A DNA stretch of 51,268 bases from a virus: IMG/VR virus record IMGVR_UViG_3300022864_000005, positions 1-51,268 of that record; one strand, written 5' to 3'. Position 1 is the first letter of the stretch. The number at the start of each line of letters is the position of its first letter. The notes beneath the pieces are model-generated. The model was not told the DNA's origin, searched no databases, and saw nothing but the letters and a program-made list of their open reading frames with translations. This document shows, piece by piece, positions 23,147 through 32,538 of the stretch. Made by a program: the position numbers and the translations under genes.

Positions 23147-24784
23147 ATGCCAAAACCAAAGAAACCAGAACTTACTATAAATGATGTCCCTGATAAGTAT
23201 CTCGAAGTTGTTGCCCGGGAGCTGTCCATGAGTACCCCGTGGCAATACGATCCGGACGAAGCGGGTTATCGAGATCCTGACACCGGACAATCCTCCGCCT
23301 ATCCTGACAAGGATGATTCCGCGACAACCAGGAGCGTTCTACAAGAGCAGTGCTTTGTTAAAGCTACCCGAAACCCCCAGGTAGCAACTGCCACCAAAGG
23401 TCTTGTAGGGCGTCTCACTGGTTTTGGTTTTGAGACCAGTTCTGAAATTCAGCAAATACAGGATGTTATTGAGGAAATTGAGCTTGATCCTCGAAATCGT
23501 CTCTATAATTACTGGCCGAAGTACGTTGGCCGGGGAAAAATTGAAGGGGAGTTGTTTCTTTGTCTCACCTGTCATACCACGGGTTTCATAGAAGTTGATT
23601 TTATTGACCCATCCGCCATTGAATCCAGTCAAGAAGAATCCGGTATTATATTCCATCCCACTAAAACCACAACTCCCCTTATTTACTGCATAAAAGACGA
23701 TGAGAACGGCGTAGATGAGCAAATCCCGTCCATTTTTATCGCTCGATACCCCGAATGGCTTGAGTATGCAAAGCAAAGTCAGGCGTATTCGTCGACCGCG
23801 CTGAAAAATAGTAAGTCCGGAAAGAAAGTTTTCAAGAAAATGGGCGGGTTCAACCGTTTCATCGTGGCATGGGATCAGGGATATATCACAAGACGAAACA
23901 TTGGCCACATCCGGACGGTTCTTGAGTGGGTACAGTATTACGAGGACATTAAAAAGTATGAACTGGACCACAAGAAATCCGCGGGAGCCTATGTGTGGAT
24001 TGTGAACTTCACGGACGTGAAATCGTGGATCCAGTGGTTGAAAATGTCAGATGCAGATCGGCAAAAGACAGGCATTGCAGCCAAAAAGACCCCGGGCGGA
24101 ACGATGGTGCTGGGGCCAAACATGGAAATGAAGGCGTCAAACCCGAATCTACCGAATATCTCCGATTCAGATTCAGATATTATGGCCATGGTTACGTCAG
24201 GCTTAAATGAAGAATCAGGTGTAACTACAGGGCAGTCAACCGGGACGTTTGCGTCTGTTAAGGAATCCCGGGGACCTATGAGTGACCGGACTTCTGATGA
24301 GATTGCCTATTTCGAGCGGTTCCTCCGGTATGATTTCTGGGGGAGCATTTTTTTCTTACGGTCACAAGTGACTGCATTTCCGGAATTCTTCAATGTCGAA
24401 GAGGCTGTGGCGTTTAAACCCGGGAAAAGTGACGGCGAATCCGAGCCGATTTTCAAAAAAGTCAAGAAACATCCCGAGGCTATTATCGACATCAATTTCC
24501 CGACTTCTGAAATCAACGATATGGAATCCAGGGCGCGGAGCCTTTTTGGTGTAAAGCACAGTGATCTGAGCGATACAGCGGGGATCCCGAAATCCGAATT
24601 GGTTAAAAAATTGGGTTATGCAAATTATCCAAAAATGAGACTTCAGTATGAGACTGAAAAAAGAAAATATCCGGAATTACCAATGACAGTAGATGCGGAG
24701 AGCATCCAGGAGAGTCAGCAGGCGGAACCGGCAAGAAAGAAGGTGAAAGACGATGGCAAAGGGAGTTCCAAAGAAAAACGGTAG
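23147..24784 (+). CDS. Portal protein
   Basis: 545 residues from ATG 23147, four bases after GGAG; ATG 23138 sits on the end of the terminator hairpin and has no SD. Portal features: an N-terminal arm, a mixed core (ATRNPQVATATKGLVGRLTG; a GEL/FLCL strand near residue 140), the helical stem region with TRRNIGHIRTVLEWVQYYED near 265, and a disordered C-terminus (QQAEPARKKVKDD). Forms the dodecameric DNA gate at one capsid vertex. Context (terminase before, protease after) agrees. Confidence 0.85.
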   Translation: MPKPKKPELTINDVPDKYLEVVARELSMSTPWQYDPDEAGYRDPDTGQSSAYPDKDDSATTRSVLQEQCFVKATRNPQVATATKGLVGRLTGFGFETSSEIQQIQDVIEEIELDPRNRLYNYWPKYVGRGKIEGELFLCLTCHTTGFIEVDFIDPSAIESSQEESGIIFHPTKTTTPLIYCIKDDENGVDEQIPSIFIARYPEWLEYAKQSQAYSSTALKNSKSGKKVFKKMGGFNRFIVAWDQGYITRRNIGHIRTVLEWVQYYEDIKKYELDHKKSAGAYVWIVNFTDVKSWIQWLKMSDADRQKTGIAAKKTPGGTMVLGPNMEMKASNPNLPNISDSDSDIMAMVTSGLNEESGVTTGQSTGTFASVKESRGPMSDRTSDEIAYFERFLRYDFWGSIFFLRSQVTAFPEFFNVEEAVAFKPGKSDGESEPIFKKVKKHPEAIIDINFPTSEINDMESRARSLFGVKHSDLSDTAGIPKSELVKKLGYANYPKMRLQYETEKRKYPELPMTVDAESIQESQQAEPARKKVKDDGKGSSKEKR

Positions 24785-24860
24785 TGGTGGTGGAACCAGG
24801 AATAACCGTGGGCGCGGGGGTTGTAAACCGACCCGGAAAACAGGAAAAGGCAGGAAGTAA
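24753..24860 (+). CDS. Small Gly/Arg/Lys-rich protein
   Basis: 35 residues overlapping the portal 3' end in another frame, SD AAGGTG, and ending in TAATG with the next gene. KNGSGGGTRNNRGRGG gives an RGG-like basic sequence. Possibly an RNA/DNA-binding head peptide; coding status moderately supported by SD and perfect coupling. Confidence 0.5.
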   Translation: MAKGVPKKNGSGGGTRNNRGRGGCKPTRKTGKGRK

Positions 24861-26053
24861 TGAAAAAAAAGGAGAAACAATCAATGGAAACTACAGTTAC
24901 GAAAATGCCGAAAGCGGCTCTTCATTTTATGGATCACGAAGGGTTTGCTCAAGTGAAAGATCAAGACGGCGAGGATGATTTCCAGATGGTTGCGTATAGC
25001 GGGGGGATTATTGAAGACCACTGGTATTGGGGAAATTTGTCAATTGATTTGGCGGGGATGTCTTTCCCGAAAAAACAGTATCCTATCCTTGAAAACCATG
25101 AAACGTCTAAAAAGATTGCATTTGCTAAAAAGCCGGATACCAGTATGGGGGCAATTAAATTCAATGGTGCTCAATTTGTTGATACTCCGGAAAGTAAGGA
25201 ATTCAGGAAGCTATCAAAATCCGGATTTCCGTTTGAGGCCAGTATTTATGCTTCCCCTACTTCTGTGGAAAGACTTAATAAGGGTGAAAAAGCGGAAGTG
25301 AACGGGATAGTCCTGAAGGGACCAGGGACTGTTTGGCGCAAATCTACATTCAAAGAGGCTTCGGTTTGTGTATTCGGGTATGACACCAACACAAAATCAG
25401 CGGCTTTTGCAAGTGATGAGATAGAGATAAGTCTTAAAACCATAAGCAACGCTCGGAGCGACCAAGCCGATAAACAATTTAACGAGGAGGTGAAGGAAAT
25501 GAACTTTGAGCAGTTAAGCAAGGAACACCCTGAGCTTTTGGCCGAAATCGTGACTAAAACCACTGATGATGTGACCAAAGAGCTTTCTGATAAGTTCGAT
25601 AAGGAAAAAACGGACCTTGAGGACAAGCTGGCCCAGGAGCGAGATGGTCGTAGCGATGAGCGTAAGGAATCAAAGAAAGAGATTGCCGCGCTTCAGAAGT
25701 CTGATGCCATCCGCACGGAAAAGGAGCTGAAGTCTGATGCCAAAGAGATCTGGAATGAGAAATTGAGCGAGAGCACAATTCCGGATCGACTGAATGACAA
25801 GGTGAGGAATCAAGTCAGTCATGAAGATTTCATCAAAGATGACCAGCTTGATGCCGAGGCTTTCGGGAAGGCGGTCGATGCCGAGATCGAAGATTGGGAA
25901 TCCAGGGGCATAACTTCAGAAACGTCTGGTTTTGGTGTTTCGGTCAAGGAGGTTGAGGGCGAGAGCGCCAAACTGAAGAAAGAAGACCAGGCCGATGAAG
26001 ATTTGGCGGATGAGATATTCGTCATGTCCGGTGGAAAAAAGGAGGTGAAGTAA
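24860..26053 (+). CDS. Prohead protease fused to scaffold
   Basis: 397 residues. The N-terminal 200 residues show a phage prohead protease: a conserved His in LENHETSK (near 78), GFPFEASIYA (near 125, with the likely Ser of ASIYAS), and KEASVCVFGYD. The C-terminal half is helical and charged (DKFDKEKTDLEDKLAQERD) like a scaffold, the arrangement of Mu gpI-type proteins. It cleaves head proteins during maturation and helps shell assembly. ATG 24884 behind GGAGA is an alternative start. Confidence 0.8.
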   Translation: MKKKEKQSMETTVTKMPKAALHFMDHEGFAQVKDQDGEDDFQMVAYSGGIIEDHWYWGNLSIDLAGMSFPKKQYPILENHETSKKIAFAKKPDTSMGAIKFNGAQFVDTPESKEFRKLSKSGFPFEASIYASPTSVERLNKGEKAEVNGIVLKGPGTVWRKSTFKEASVCVFGYDTNTKSAAFASDEIEISLKTISNARSDQADKQFNEEVKEMNFEQLSKEHPELLAEIVTKTTDDVTKELSDKFDKEKTDLEDKLAQERDGRSDERKESKKEIAALQKSDAIRTEKELKSDAKEIWNEKLSESTIPDRLNDKVRNQVSHEDFIKDDQLDAEAFGKAVDAEIEDWESRGITSETSGFGVSVKEVEGESAKLKKEDQADEDLADEIFVMSGGKKEVK

Positions 26054-26054
26054 T

Positions 26055-26750
26055 ATGCCACAAGGAGATACACCATATATTTTGAGAGGTTCACAGTCCG
26101 ATATGAAACGGCTGTTTTACAGTGACCCCAACAATGCTTTATCGAGGGCGATAACCATTCCTGCCGGCTACGGAATTATAGAAGCTGGTGCAGTTATGGG
26201 GATCATCACGGAGAGCACAAGTCGAGTGGATCAGTATGTGCCGTACACTGGCATTGATACTGTTGGGAACGTAGCGGCTGGAATTGCCGATCTGTTTGGG
26301 GCTGCATTCTTAGTGTCCGACCCGAGTACCGGAACGACCGGATACACTACGTTGAATGACAGCTACAAGTTTCTCGTGGGTGATCATCTGGTTTGCGGGG
26401 ACAGCGATCGTGCTGGGACCGAAACGGACCTTGGCGCGATTACGGCCATTGACAGAACAACTTATACCCACATGGGGGTAATCACGGTAACGAATGCTTT
26501 TGAATCGCAAACCATAGCCAAAGGCGCTGTGATCACCATCCAGAGCTTTGCCACAACTCCATTTGTGAAAGGCGTTGGGATTTTGGTTGGAACCGTAGAT
26601 GCTGGGACGGGCGAGGACGCCAAGGGAGCGCAGGGTGTTATGGTCATCAAAAACGCCATGCTTTATAAGGATTCGCTGTATAACTATAACGCCGATGTTC
26701 TGACGGACCTTTCGGGTTCTGTTGAGAACGGGCGATACCTGGTTATGTAA
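26055..26750 (+). CDS. Putative head decoration protein
   Basis: 231 residues, encoded between scaffold and capsid genes, the usual decoration locus. Beta-rich: IPAGYGIIEAGAVMGIITE, YKFLVGDHLVCGD, KGAVITIQSF and NYNADVLTDL near the end. It resembles lambda gpD-like/Mu-type capsid stabilising proteins but is longer. SD AAGGAG. Binding to the capsid surface is inferred from position. Confidence 0.6.
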   Translation: MPQGDTPYILRGSQSDMKRLFYSDPNNALSRAITIPAGYGIIEAGAVMGIITESTSRVDQYVPYTGIDTVGNVAAGIADLFGAAFLVSDPSTGTTGYTTLNDSYKFLVGDHLVCGDSDRAGTETDLGAITAIDRTTYTHMGVITVTNAFESQTIAKGAVITIQSFATTPFVKGVGILVGTVDAGTGEDAKGAQGVMVIKNAMLYKDSLYNYNADVLTDLSGSVENGRYLVM

Positions 26751-26773
26751 GAAAGGAAAGGAGGTGAACAAAT

Positions 26774-27997
26774 ATGCCTATTAGTATTAGTGATATACCT
26801 GCCTTGAAGTTAACGGTACTAAATAAGCTCGTTACCAAATTCATGGAACCACCGAATTTGATTCTGAGGAAGATGTTTAGTGCGGTAAATTACGAGTCAG
26901 CGGACATTGAATGGGAATCTCAGATCGGCAGCAGGGGTTTAACCCCGTTTGCGGCTGAGGATGCAGCGGCTCCGGATGCTGTTGTGCCGGGCAGTTCAAC
27001 AAGCTCTGCTCACGCGGCATTTTGGAAAGAAAGAACCTTTTTTGGGAGTTCTTTTTTGAACAACATTCGTCAGCTCGGGACCGACCGTAAGTATCAGAAG
27101 TCGGCCCGGACTCTCTCTCAACAGGTACGTAATCTGAGTAATAGATCGTATCGCAGGGAGGAATGGATGCTTGCCCAGATGCTCTGTAATGATGGCTTCA
27201 CATATAAGGATTATAATGATGTCTACATTACCTTGGATTACGGCATTCCCGATGACAACAAGGTTTCCCTGGGAGTTGATTACAAGTGGAGTGATGGGAC
27301 CAAACGAGACATTGCTCAGGACATTTTTGCTGCAAAGCTGGTGATCAGCAATGCCAATGCGGGGATCTTGAACCATGCTATCTTCACTACGGAAGTTTTG
27401 AAGTACATGATTTTCGACGATACCATCCAGACCCTTCTGTCAAAGTCGTCTTATGGCGATGGGGATCTTTTCCAGAACCCGTTAAGCGTGATTGGCAGTT
27501 TGGTTGGAATCCAGAATATGCACCTGTATGACGAGGCGTATCAGATCCGGGCATGGATAACCACTGCCCTGACCGCTGGTGCATCCCCGACAGTGTATGT
27601 TGATAACACCACCGATTTTGAGGTGGGTGGAACTTTAACTTGTCTGGATACTTCGGCAAACACAAAAGAAGATTTAACCATTGCGTCCATAGATACAAAT
27701 GCAGGGACCATTACCTGTACCGGGACGCTTGCCTCGGCTTATAAGGCTACTGAGGATTATGTTTATATGACAAAGAAGTTTATCCCTACGGATAAGTTTG
27801 TCATGTGGGCCGATAGTGTGGATGGCGAGCCGATTGCTGAAATGATGAAGTCTCCCCATGAACTTTCCAGAAAATGGGGTCAGCAGATTGATCGTTGGGT
27901 GAAAACCGATCCTGATGGAATCTTCGTGCGAGTTGAAGATAAGGGTTTACCCGTTCTGTATCACGAGGATGCAGTTTACCAGTTAGACGTAGCATAA
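26774..27997 (+). CDS. Major capsid protein (gpE-like)
   Basis: 407 residues, strong SD (GGAGGTG). Overall pattern of the lambda gpE family: N-terminal LILRKMFSAVNYESADIEWE, a long spine helix with RREEWMLAQML, and C-terminal FVRVEDKGLPVLYHEDAVYQ. An extra Thr/Ala-rich beta domain seems inserted near residues 262-325 (TAGASPTVYVDNTTDFEVGG). Forms the icosahedral shell. High expression is likely. Confidence 0.88.
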   Translation: MPISISDIPALKLTVLNKLVTKFMEPPNLILRKMFSAVNYESADIEWESQIGSRGLTPFAAEDAAAPDAVVPGSSTSSAHAAFWKERTFFGSSFLNNIRQLGTDRKYQKSARTLSQQVRNLSNRSYRREEWMLAQMLCNDGFTYKDYNDVYITLDYGIPDDNKVSLGVDYKWSDGTKRDIAQDIFAAKLVISNANAGILNHAIFTTEVLKYMIFDDTIQTLLSKSSYGDGDLFQNPLSVIGSLVGIQNMHLYDEAYQIRAWITTALTAGASPTVYVDNTTDFEVGGTLTCLDTSANTKEDLTIASIDTNAGTITCTGTLASAYKATEDYVYMTKKFIPTDKFVMWADSVDGEPIAEMMKSPHELSRKWGQQIDRWVKTDPDGIFVRVEDKGLPVLYHEDAVYQLDVA

Positions 27998-28009
27998 GGG
28001 GGTGACGGT

Positions 28010-28480
28010 ATGAAACAGAAAATGGGACCATACTCTTCCCCGGGTGCTCAAAGACAGTGGGCAGCAAATGAAGTGTCACCCATGATGGCCTTACATTCTG
28101 GTGAAATTACTGGCAATATTACTGATGCTCCTTTGGGGGCGGCAAATGTTGGTGGTAAGCTCCAGGATGTTTGGCTGTCTTGCGAGGAAAGTGGCAAGGA
28201 TGATAGCAATACCTTGTCCTTAACTGTTGATGTGAAAATCAACGGGACAACTTGCCTGACCACTGCTCCCATTATTGCTCACGTGAGTGGGGAGGCGTCA
28301 AGCAACAAAACAACTAAGGTGAGTGGTGACACTGGTATTACGCAGGCTGTAATGAGCGCGTCTGCTAATGATGTGTCTCCTGGAGATATGATAACCTATG
28401 ACATGACCTTAACCAGAACAACCAGTCCCACAACCGAGATGCGGAATTTGGCCGTGGTTGTAGCATTTGAACCTACTTAA
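28010..28480 (+). CDS. Putative capsid-associated (head fibre/decoration) protein
   Basis: 156 residues following the capsid gene. All-beta composition rich in S, T, N and V (SLTVDVKINGTTCLTTAPI, TYDMTLTRTTSPTTEM). SD GGGGGTG. Resembles an Ig-like or jelly-roll surface protein. Role inferred from place and composition. Confidence 0.55.
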   Translation: MKQKMGPYSSPGAQRQWAANEVSPMMALHSGEITGNITDAPLGAANVGGKLQDVWLSCEESGKDDSNTLSLTVDVKINGTTCLTTAPIIAHVSGEASSNKTTKVSGDTGITQAVMSASANDVSPGDMITYDMTLTRTTSPTTEMRNLAVVVAFEPT

Positions 28481-28495
28481 CGGAGGGCAATCGAC

Positions 28496-29011
28496 ATGAA
28501 AGTCGAAGTCTTGAAACATATTAAAGGTGAAGAACTTTGGAAGAAGGGAATGGTGTTTGATGACACCATATCCCCGATTCCAAGGGATGTAATGGCTGAA
28601 GTGGCCCAGGGAGCCAGGACAGTAAGGGTACTCCCTGAGCCCAAGCCTGAAGTGACGGAAACGATTCACGAAACAACTATCAATGTACCCGAGGAAGAAG
28701 AAACCCCGGAGGCCGCAACCGAGAAAACCGTTGAGGCAGAACCCGATAACGCGAGCTTTTTAACCAAAGAGAAACCTACCAAGCACCTTCCAGAGCTGGA
28801 GGGTCTAATCCATGCAAAGGGCACAATAGCCGCTGTCTCAAATTTACTTAACGTAAGTTACCAGACAATAACGAGATGGCGAAAGGGTGCCACACCAAAA
28901 CCTGAAATACTTACGAAAATTAAGAAAGAATACGAGAAACTGAGGCCGAAACATGACCAGCACAGAAATGGCAGCGTTGCTTCAACAGGAATTGAAGGGG
29001 CTTTCGAGTAG
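28496..29011 (+). CDS. Head-region protein with helix-turn-helix C-terminus
   Basis: 171 residues, SD GGAGG. N-terminal 50 residues look like a small structural domain; the middle is an acidic linker (EEEETPEAATEKTVEAE). Residues about 108-135 form a convincing HTH (TIAAVSNLLNVSYQTITRW). A DNA-binding module inside the head operon is unusual; it may contact packaged DNA, or regulate. The next gene starts 59 nt before its end. Confidence 0.6.
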   Translation: MKVEVLKHIKGEELWKKGMVFDDTISPIPRDVMAEVAQGARTVRVLPEPKPEVTETIHETTINVPEEEETPEAATEKTVEAEPDNASFLTKEKPTKHLPELEGLIHAKGTIAAVSNLLNVSYQTITRWRKGATPKPEILTKIKKEYEKLRPKHDQHRNGSVASTGIEGAFE

Positions 29012-29396
29012 CATTGAAGATGATGACTATACCAATGCGATATTAGCCGCCGAGCGTGATACCGGATGGTCATTGCCACAAACTGCTGATTTTAAGCTCA
29101 CTTGGTTAATCTCACGAAGCAAAAGGCATTTATTCTTTTACCTGCTCTCGCAGTCAGCGGAAGATTTCAGGTTTAAGAATATATTCCTTAATCATCAGTT
29201 TGACCATTACTCGAAATTAGTTGACCGGATGGATAAAGATTTTAATGTGGCGATAGAGGACAACGCCCTGGAATTTGCCGGTGTTGCAGCGACAGAAATT
29301 GCTGGGACAAAGATTGATTCTGGATTTGGATATCAGGGGCAAACAAGCCGAGATTACACATATGATGAAGATAATGAAGTTATCATAACACCATAA
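28953..29396 (+). CDS. Putative head-tail connector protein
   Basis: 147 residues, helical, with WSLPQTADFKLTWLISRSKR and a C-terminal YQGQTSRDYTYDED. Size and position after the capsid genes match head completion/adaptor proteins. SD GAGG inside the preceding gene. Confidence 0.5.
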   Translation: MTSTEMAALLQQELKGLSSSIEDDDYTNAILAAERDTGWSLPQTADFKLTWLISRSKRHLFFYLLSQSAEDFRFKNIFLNHQFDHYSKLVDRMDKDFNVAIEDNALEFAGVAATEIAGTKIDSGFGYQGQTSRDYTYDEDNEVIITP

Positions 29397-29403
29397 TGCA
29401 AAC

Positions 29404-30021
29404 ATGGCGATTGGCGAAAGTATAAAAAAGGCACTGGCCAAAGTCGGCAGTGCGTACACTATCATACGAGATGCCGGAAACATATCCGGTGAGTATGCTA
29501 TTTATGATTATGTCCAGCAAGCTACGAAACCAATAAGTTTGGAGCATTTCAGGAAGGCGGACCTGTCTTACGATACTGATGTTGTAGTTGGGGATGTAAT
29601 CGATTTTGAGGAAACCAGCGAGCGATTTCTTATCATGAATATGCTCCCTGATTTGTTCAAGAACGATACGATTGTTTACGGTGGTATCTTTTACAAATGC
29701 AACATATCCAGCGGAGAATTACTCAGACCCAGCGGTGAAGTGTGGGGGTCTGATTATCACAAGGAAACTCAGTGGGAAGGAATAAAAGATAATTGCGATG
29801 CCATGCAGGTGGCGGCGCTCTATGGGAATTCATTGGAGGACGATGAGGAGCTTGCATTGCTTCAACTCCGCAAGGATGAATTGTATATAGCTCATTCGAT
29901 AGGCGTTCAGTCAATGGATAGGTTCCAACCTGTAAGCGGGGAATATTATCAAGTGTCTACAGTAGAGACTCGTAGGTTCCCGGGAGTGGATGTCGCAATT
30001 TTAGAAGAGGATCATCGATAA
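29404..30021 (+). CDS. Putative head-tail joining (stopper) protein
   Basis: 205 residues; mixed beta protein with VVVGDVIDFEETSERFLIMN, a pattern seen in connector/stopper proteins that report on a value-type beta barrel. It is the last structural gene before the 11-kb glycosyltransferase block. Assigned mainly by position. Confidence 0.5.
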   Translation: MAIGESIKKALAKVGSAYTIIRDAGNISGEYAIYDYVQQATKPISLEHFRKADLSYDTDVVVGDVIDFEETSERFLIMNMLPDLFKNDTIVYGGIFYKCNISSGELLRPSGEVWGSDYHKETQWEGIKDNCDAMQVAALYGNSLEDDEELALLQLRKDELYIAHSIGVQSMDRFQPVSGEYYQVSTVETRRFPGVDVAILEEDHR

Positions 30022-30038
30022 TCACCGGAGGGTGAAGG

Positions 30039-32063
30039 ATGAAAAAAGTTCTTTTTGTGGGTGAACACATGCTGAGTAAAGTCGGCAATGGCAATATGCT
30101 TGCCGCCGTTCTTTCTCAAGTGAATAAAGAAAAATATCAGGTAGCCTGTTTCTGTTCTCATGATGTGGATCCGATAAAAACAGTATTTGACCCAATGCCG
30201 TTCACGGTCATTAACGCCACAACTCCGAAGGATTTTTGGGGTAATGAACGATTAGTTAGCATTGTCCAAAGAGTTGATCTTGATATTCTCTGTTTTGTTG
30301 GAATTGATATTTGGCGATATCAACTGATTTGGAATCGTATAATACAACTCAGGGATCACAAGAAATTTAAGATCATATTTATTTTCCCTTACGATGTTCA
30401 ACATTTAAGACTCGATTGGGCGAAGTTGGCGGCGACCTGTGATTTGCCATGCGTATACTCACAATATGGCATTAAGATGCTTAAAGAAAGAGTGCCACAC
30501 CTTGCCTACTTCAAGCCACCACTTTTCAACAAACATTTATTCAAACCGCAGGATAAGGCTTTAGTGAGAAAAAAGGTTTTCTCAGGTGTAGCCGCTGACA
30601 AGATAATATTTGGGTTTGTCGGGCAAAACCAAGTTAGAAAGTCTCCTGAACGGTTACTGAAAGCATATTTTGAGGCCAAGCGTGAGAATCCTAATATTTT
30701 ACTGTATCTTCATACGGATTTAGAAGGTGGGGTTTACAACCTAAAACAGATTGCGAAAGATTATGGCGCGATTTCGGGCGATTTAATTCAGAAAACCCAA
30801 GGATTCAAATATCCCGTCGAACAAATGGTGCATGTTTACAACGCTATGGATTGCCTCGTAAACTGCACGATTCAGGAAGGGTTGTCATGGACGCCTCTTG
30901 AAGCAATGGCCTGTGGGACCCCGGTAATTGCCTCAGATACCACATCTCAGACAGAGTTAGTTATAGGTGCAGCGGAGATGGTGCCGTGCAATGATCTGGC
31001 TTTTGTTCCGCTAATGACCGAAGGCGGAAAATCCGAGGTGGAATCAAGGGCGTGTAAAGTGAGAGACATTAAAGACACCATTTTAAGGGTAGCTGCTGAT
31101 CCGGACTTACGTAAGCAGATGAGCGAGAAAGGGATTGAAAGAGCAAGGAATTGGTTGGAAGGGGTAGGAAACGTCAACGACCTATTTGATTCAGTCGATA
31201 AAATCAAACCAGCGGCTAAAATCAATAAGGTGTTATTCGCTCAACACTCGTCTGCGGGTGATGTGCTGATGGCGACCCAGTGCTTCAAGGGGATTAAAGA
31301 GCGACATCCGAAACTGCCTTTGGTGTATATGACGCAGAGGATTTATCAAGATATCATCGAAGGCAATCCGTACATTGACGAAATCATTGATTGGGATACG
31401 CAGTCATTAGGGCAGTATCAAGTTGTCTACAATCCTCATGACGAGCACATTCTTGAGGGTGGATTTAATAATCTGGATGTGACCCTTCACAGCATGTACC
31501 CGTACTTCTGCAAGGTGGATGCGGATGATTTGGCGATTGAGCAGGTGAAACCTAAAGTGCATCCTGCCCAATTGTTATCTCTTTCAATGGGAAAAACAGT
31601 GGAAGACTACATCATTGTCCACACAACCGGTGGGAATGCGAAATATCGATCATACCCTCACATGGATGTAGCCTTGAAAGGGATTGGCCTCCCGGTGATT
31701 CAGATCGGTGGCTTGAGCGATATCAGGTGTAAGTCCGATCTTGACCTTTGCGGGAAATTGACCTGGCGGGAGAGTGCGTGGGTAATGGCCCATGCGAAGG
31801 TCGCGGTTGTGATTGATAGTTTCTTGTCTCACCTGGCCGGTGCGGTAGGTACGGATGCCGTTGTCATTTACGGACCTGCCCCGCCGCGCGTGGTTCAACC
31901 TAAAGCTCAAGGCTGTAAAATCATTAACCTGAAACCGGATATGTTGAAGGTTTGCTCGAAGATGACCCATTGTTGGGGGGAGAATCCTCAGTGTAATTCG
32001 CCGTGTATCCACACAATATCGCCCATGATTGTAAAGAAGGTGTTGAAGGAATTGTTGAAATGA
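30039..32063 (+). CDS. Fused glycosyltransferase: GT4 plus GT9 (heptosyltransferase-like)
   Basis: 674 residues. The N-terminal half (about 1-390) is a GT-B GT4 enzyme: VGQNQVRKSPERL and the nucleotide-sugar box EGLSWTPLEAMACGTPVIAS near 287-306. The C-terminal half (about 395-674) is GT9-like: KVLFAQHSSAGDVLMATQ, YIIVHTTGG and AVVIDSFLSHLAGAVGT. GT9 enzymes usually add heptose to LPS core. Fusion of the two is unusual. First gene of the cargo block, SD GGAGGG. Confidence 0.85.
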   Translation: MKKVLFVGEHMLSKVGNGNMLAAVLSQVNKEKYQVACFCSHDVDPIKTVFDPMPFTVINATTPKDFWGNERLVSIVQRVDLDILCFVGIDIWRYQLIWNRIIQLRDHKKFKIIFIFPYDVQHLRLDWAKLAATCDLPCVYSQYGIKMLKERVPHLAYFKPPLFNKHLFKPQDKALVRKKVFSGVAADKIIFGFVGQNQVRKSPERLLKAYFEAKRENPNILLYLHTDLEGGVYNLKQIAKDYGAISGDLIQKTQGFKYPVEQMVHVYNAMDCLVNCTIQEGLSWTPLEAMACGTPVIASDTTSQTELVIGAAEMVPCNDLAFVPLMTEGGKSEVESRACKVRDIKDTILRVAADPDLRKQMSEKGIERARNWLEGVGNVNDLFDSVDKIKPAAKINKVLFAQHSSAGDVLMATQCFKGIKERHPKLPLVYMTQRIYQDIIEGNPYIDEIIDWDTQSLGQYQVVYNPHDEHILEGGFNNLDVTLHSMYPYFCKVDADDLAIEQVKPKVHPAQLLSLSMGKTVEDYIIVHTTGGNAKYRSYPHMDVALKGIGLPVIQIGGLSDIRCKSDLDLCGKLTWRESAWVMAHAKVAVVIDSFLSHLAGAVGTDAVVIYGPAPPRVVQPKAQGCKIINLKPDMLKVCSKMTHCWGENPQCNSPCIHTISPMIVKKVLKELLK

Positions 32064-32101
32064 AAGATGTAAGAGATGGTCAAAGGAGAAAGAGGTGTTA
32101 G

Positions 32102-32299
32102 ATGGAAAAAGCACAAATTGATATTGAGTGTGATGGAGAAGATTCGAATTTTACTGTGAACGGAGAAGTTATGTTCCCCCGTAATTTCCCCATTGAAGAA
32201 AACAGGGCGATGCTAATTGGGGAAATTATGTGTATGAGAAACCGTGACCTTTTAACTTTATCTCTAGAGCGGCTTATGGCCGAAAAACTGAACTACTAA
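32102..32299 (+). CDS. Small hypothetical protein
   Basis: 65 residues, SD AGAGG. Acidic, NFTVNGEVMFPRNFPIEE then a helical C-terminus. Not recognised. Confidence 0.5.
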   Translation: MEKAQIDIECDGEDSNFTVNGEVMFPRNFPIEENRAMLIGEIMCMRNRDLLTLSLERLMAEKLNY

Positions 32300-32319
32300 A
32301 GGCTAAAAAAGAGGACTCT

Positions 32320-32538
32320 ATGAATATAGACCGAATGATTTTACCTATTGACGACAAGGATCTCCAAAATCAGGTTAAAGTTCAATTGATTGAGGCGATT
32401 ATGTCTGGTGATATTACGGAGTGTGGCGTGAAGAATATAATTGCTGATGCCTGGGATGAAAACGAAAATAGAACGGGTAAGGCATTTACAGGGGAACAAG
32501 TTTTGAGAATTTATATAGTGCAAAAGGAAAAAGAATGA
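32320..32538 (+). CDS. Small hypothetical protein
   Basis: 72 residues, SD AGAGGA; overlaps the next gene by 4 nt (ATGA). Helical, with GDITECGVKNIIADAWDENE. Not recognised. Confidence 0.5.
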   Translation: MNIDRMILPIDDKDLQNQVKVQLIEAIMSGDITECGVKNIIADAWDENENRTGKAFTGEQVLRIYIVQKEKE

